NCBI RefSeq assembly: GCF_023744375.2
Contig: NZ_CP146284.1
Location: forward strand, 3,447,501-3,511,500
DNA: 64,000 nt
Direction: 5' to 3'
Origin: Parabacteroides sp. AD58
GTDB taxonomy: Bacteria > Bacteroidota > Bacteroidia > Bacteroidales > Tannerellaceae
The position numbers and the translations under genes are program-made. Under the pieces are notes generated by a model. That model did not search any database and was not told where the DNA came from. It saw only the letters and a program-made list of their open reading frames with translations. This document shows, one piece after another, positions 61,995 through 64,000 of this stretch. How positions within the stretch are numbered: the stretch's first letter is position 1; every line of letters begins with the position of its first letter.

Positions 61995-62666
61995 ATGGCT
62001 GCATTTACGAAATTACAGGTGTTGCAGGCAATGCAACAGACGGGCATGGTTCCGGTCTTTTATCATAGTGATCCCGAAGTGGCTCGTCAGGTGCTGAAGG
62101 CCTGCTATGAAGGTGGCGTCCGTGCCTTTGAGTTTACAAACCGGGGCGACTTCGCTTCGGAAGTGTTTATCGACCTGATGAAGTTCTCTCGCCGGGAATG
62201 TCCGGAGATGATCCTGGGAATCGGTTCTGTGATCGACGCACCGACGGCCGCTCTTTATTTACAGTACGGGGCGAACTTTGTCGTGGGTCCGTATCTGAAT
62301 GCGGAAGTGGCGCGTTTGTGCAATCGTCACCTGGTTCCTTATACGCCGGGCTGCGGTTCGGTAACGGAAATCGGTGAGGCACAGGAATTGGGTTGTGACT
62401 TAGTGAAGATTTTCCCGGCAGGAAATGTGGGCGGACCTTCGTTTGTGAAGAATATCAAGGCTCCGCTTCCCTGGTCGATGATCATGGCGACGGGTGCTGT
62501 GGAACCGACGGAAGAGAATCTGACCGCCTGGATGAAAGCAGGAACAACCTGCGTTGGAATGGGCTCGAAGCTCTTCCCGAAAGACCGGATCACGGCTCAG
62601 GACTGGAATTATATCACCGAAAAATGCCGGTTTGCCTTGGAGATAATCCGCCAGGCAAGAGGCTGA
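61995..62666 (+). CDS. eda: KDPG/KHG aldolase
   Basis: Class I aldolase that splits KDPG to pyruvate and glyceraldehyde 3-phosphate, completing the lower hexuronate pathway. Landmarks are GMVPVFYHSDPEVARQVLKA near residue 16, GGVRAFEFTNRGD near 37 (catalytic Glu), GIGSVIDAPTAALYLQYGA near 74 and the Schiff-base Lys in LGCDLVKIFPAGNVGGP near 137. The length of 223 residues fits Bacteroidetes Eda proteins. Confidence 0.95.
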   Translation: MAAFTKLQVLQAMQQTGMVPVFYHSDPEVARQVLKACYEGGVRAFEFTNRGDFASEVFIDLMKFSRRECPEMILGIGSVIDAPTAALYLQYGANFVVGPYLNAEVARLCNRHLVPYTPGCGSVTEIGEAQELGCDLVKIFPAGNVGGPSFVKNIKAPLPWSMIMATGAVEPTEENLTAWMKAGTTCVGMGSKLFPKDRITAQDWNYITEKCRFALEIIRQARG

Positions 62667-62706
62667 CAGCTAAGCGGATGACAACTAACCTTTTAATCGG
62701 AATGAC

Positions 62707-64000
62707 ATGAATAAACACGGAAAAATAAAGATGACAAATTACAGATGGACTATCTGTATCATGATGTTTCTGGCCCTGACGATCAATTATCTGGACCGCC
62801 AGGTGCTATCTTTAACCTGGGATGAATTTATCAAGCCCGAATTTCATTGGAATGAAATCCATTATGGGCGGATCACGGCGACGTTCTCGATTGTATATGC
62901 AATCGGGATGTTGTTTGCAGGTCGGGTAATCGACTGGATGGGAACGAAGGCCGGCTTTTTGTGGTCGATCGGATTGTGGTCGTTGGGCGCTTGTCTGCAT
63001 GCTTTTTGTGGCGTGGCCACCGAAGCCTGTGTCGGACTTGAGGACCGGACGCAGTTGATGATGGCTACGGGTGATATGGCTGTCCTGATCGCGACCTTCA
63101 GTATGTACTTCTTTTTGGCGGCCCGTTGTATATTGGCTATCGGAGAGGCGGGATATTTCCCTGCCGCAGTCAAGGTGACAGCCGAATATTTCCCGAAACG
63201 CGACCGGGCATTTGCGACCTCTATTTTCAATGCGGGCGCTTCTATCGGTGCTTTGGCCGCGCCGTTGACGATTCCGCTGCTGGCTAAATATTGGGGTTGG
63301 GAATTATCGTTCGTCATCATTGGTGTATTGGGCTTTATCTGGATGGGATTCTGGGTATTCATGTACACACCGCCCGAGAAGAGCCGGTTTGTCAATGCTG
63401 CCGAACTGGAATACATCGGACAGGACAAGCTGCTGGAAGCTGATCTGGTGAATGATGAGGAGGCTGATGAAAAGAAGATGTCTTTGTTGGAATGCTTCCG
63501 CTATCGGCAGACCTGGGCTTTCTTGCTGGGAAAATTCTGTACCGATGGTGTGTGGTGGTTCTTCCTCTTTTGGACACCTTCCTATCTGAATACCCAGTTT
63601 GGAATCAAGACGACAGAAGGATTGGGTATGGCGTTGATCTTTACTTTATATGCTATCGTTATGTTGTCGTTGTATGGAGGAAAGCTTCCTACGATTTTTA
63701 TTAAGCGGATGAAAACGAACCCATACGAGGCCCGCATGAGAGCGATGTTGATCTTTGCCTTCATTCCGTTGGTTGTTTTGTTTGCCCAGCCGTTGGGTAC
63801 GTATTCTCCCTGGTTTCCGGTTATTTTGATCGGTATCGGGTGTGCGGCGCATCAGTCCTGGTCGGCCAATATCTATACGACTGTGAGTGATATGTTTCCG
63901 AAGAAGGCGATTGCCACGGTGACGGGAATTGGTGGCATGGCAGGCGGCGTCAGTTCGATGTTGATGCAGGCAAGTGCCGGCAATCTCTTCGTCTATGCGG
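62707..64000 (+). CDS. MFS hexuronate transporter (ExuT type), 3' truncated by the window end
   Basis: The frame is open to the last base of the window, giving 431 residues so far. It has the anion:cation symporter subfamily start WTICIMMFLALTINYLDRQVLS, then RGITATFSIVYAIGM-like helices and GEAGYFPAAVKVTAEYFPKRDRAFATSIFNAGASIG, a pattern typical of ExuT/GudP transporters. Ten or more membrane helices are visible. Its place after uxaC-kdgK-eda supports glucuronate or galacturonate uptake. The second in-frame ATG at 62731 is an alternative start. Confidence 0.9.
   Translation, partial: MNKHGKIKMTNYRWTICIMMFLALTINYLDRQVLSLTWDEFIKPEFHWNEIHYGRITATFSIVYAIGMLFAGRVIDWMGTKAGFLWSIGLWSLGACLHAFCGVATEACVGLEDRTQLMMATGDMAVLIATFSMYFFLAARCILAIGEAGYFPAAVKVTAEYFPKRDRAFATSIFNAGASIGALAAPLTIPLLAKYWGWELSFVIIGVLGFIWMGFWVFMYTPPEKSRFVNAAELEYIGQDKLLEADLVNDEEADEKKMSLLECFRYRQTWAFLLGKFCTDGVWWFFLFWTPSYLNTQFGIKTTEGLGMALIFTLYAIVMLSLYGGKLPTIFIKRMKTNPYEARMRAMLIFAFIPLVVLFAQPLGTYSPWFPVILIGIGCAAHQSWSANIYTTVSDMFPKKAIATVTGIGGMAGGVSSMLMQASAGNLFVYA

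Noticed and set aside
1-64000. tRNA or rRNA genes
   Set aside because: I read the intergenic gaps for cloverleaf features with TTCRANYC arms and found only the tRNA-like end of tmRNA.

Overview
The window reads as a chromosome segment from a gut-type Bacteroidales bacterium, most like Parabacteroides or a close relative. The grounds are: promoters of the TAnnTTTG (-7) type instead of sigma70 boxes; a 286-residue primary sigma factor of the Bacteroidetes kind; GldH and a RicT/PSP1 protein side by side; a tmRNA tag ending NNYALAA; a fused FeoAB transporter with a small Cys-rich partner; and many lipoprotein or secreted glycan-active enzymes. The genus is an inference from gene content, not a database match.

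Layout. 1-8.3 kb: the end of a probable cation/proton antiporter, purH, then the rod-shape/elongasome cluster mreB-mreC-mreD-mrdA-rodA. 8.2-11.1 kb (minus): gldH, ricT and a TlpA-type thioredoxin. 11.1-17.9 kb: an L-arabinose operon (araD, araA, araB and a GH127 beta-L-arabinofuranosidase lipoprotein) behind an intergenic region with a 22-bp repeat array and a candidate operator. 18-29.8 kb: ordinary metabolism (YbaN-like protein, catalase with a flavodoxin-like protein, DUF695, DUF151-UVR, nucleoside transporter, rsmE, esterases, threonine aldolase, EEP hydrolase, purine permease and xpt). 30.0-33.4 kb: tmRNA, a His-rich mini-lipoprotein, dgkA, PAP2, YihY/BrkB and RNase P RNA. 33.7-39.0 kb: HtrA/Deg protease, rpoD, a Tat-exported GH125 mannosidase and a CvfB-like RNA-binding protein.

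39.1-51.9 kb is an accessory, visibly A+T-rich surface-polysaccharide locus. A glycerophosphodiesterase lipoprotein is followed by a rightward half (Wza-like, Wzz-like, Wzx-like, TagF/TagB-like, two GT2) that meets a leftward half (GT2, Wzy-like, GT4, GT2) with only 14 bp between them. A 25/29 direct repeat lies just outside both ends. No initiating sugar-phosphate transferase, nucleotide-sugar synthesis gene or UpxY/UpxZ-like gene is present, so the locus depends on genes elsewhere.

52-58 kb: FeoAB plus its 54-residue Cys-rich partner (minus), then a three-gene unit of a membrane protein, a CxxCH-bearing beta-propeller lipoprotein and a GH13 amylase. 59.5-64 kb: a hexuronate unit (uxaC, kdgK, eda and a truncated ExuT-type transporter).

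The least explained signals are short repeats with a 22-bp period in three unrelated intergenic regions, the direct repeats bounding the capsule locus, the possible iron-transport read-through into the leftward glycosyltransferase genes, and the propeller/amylase unit.
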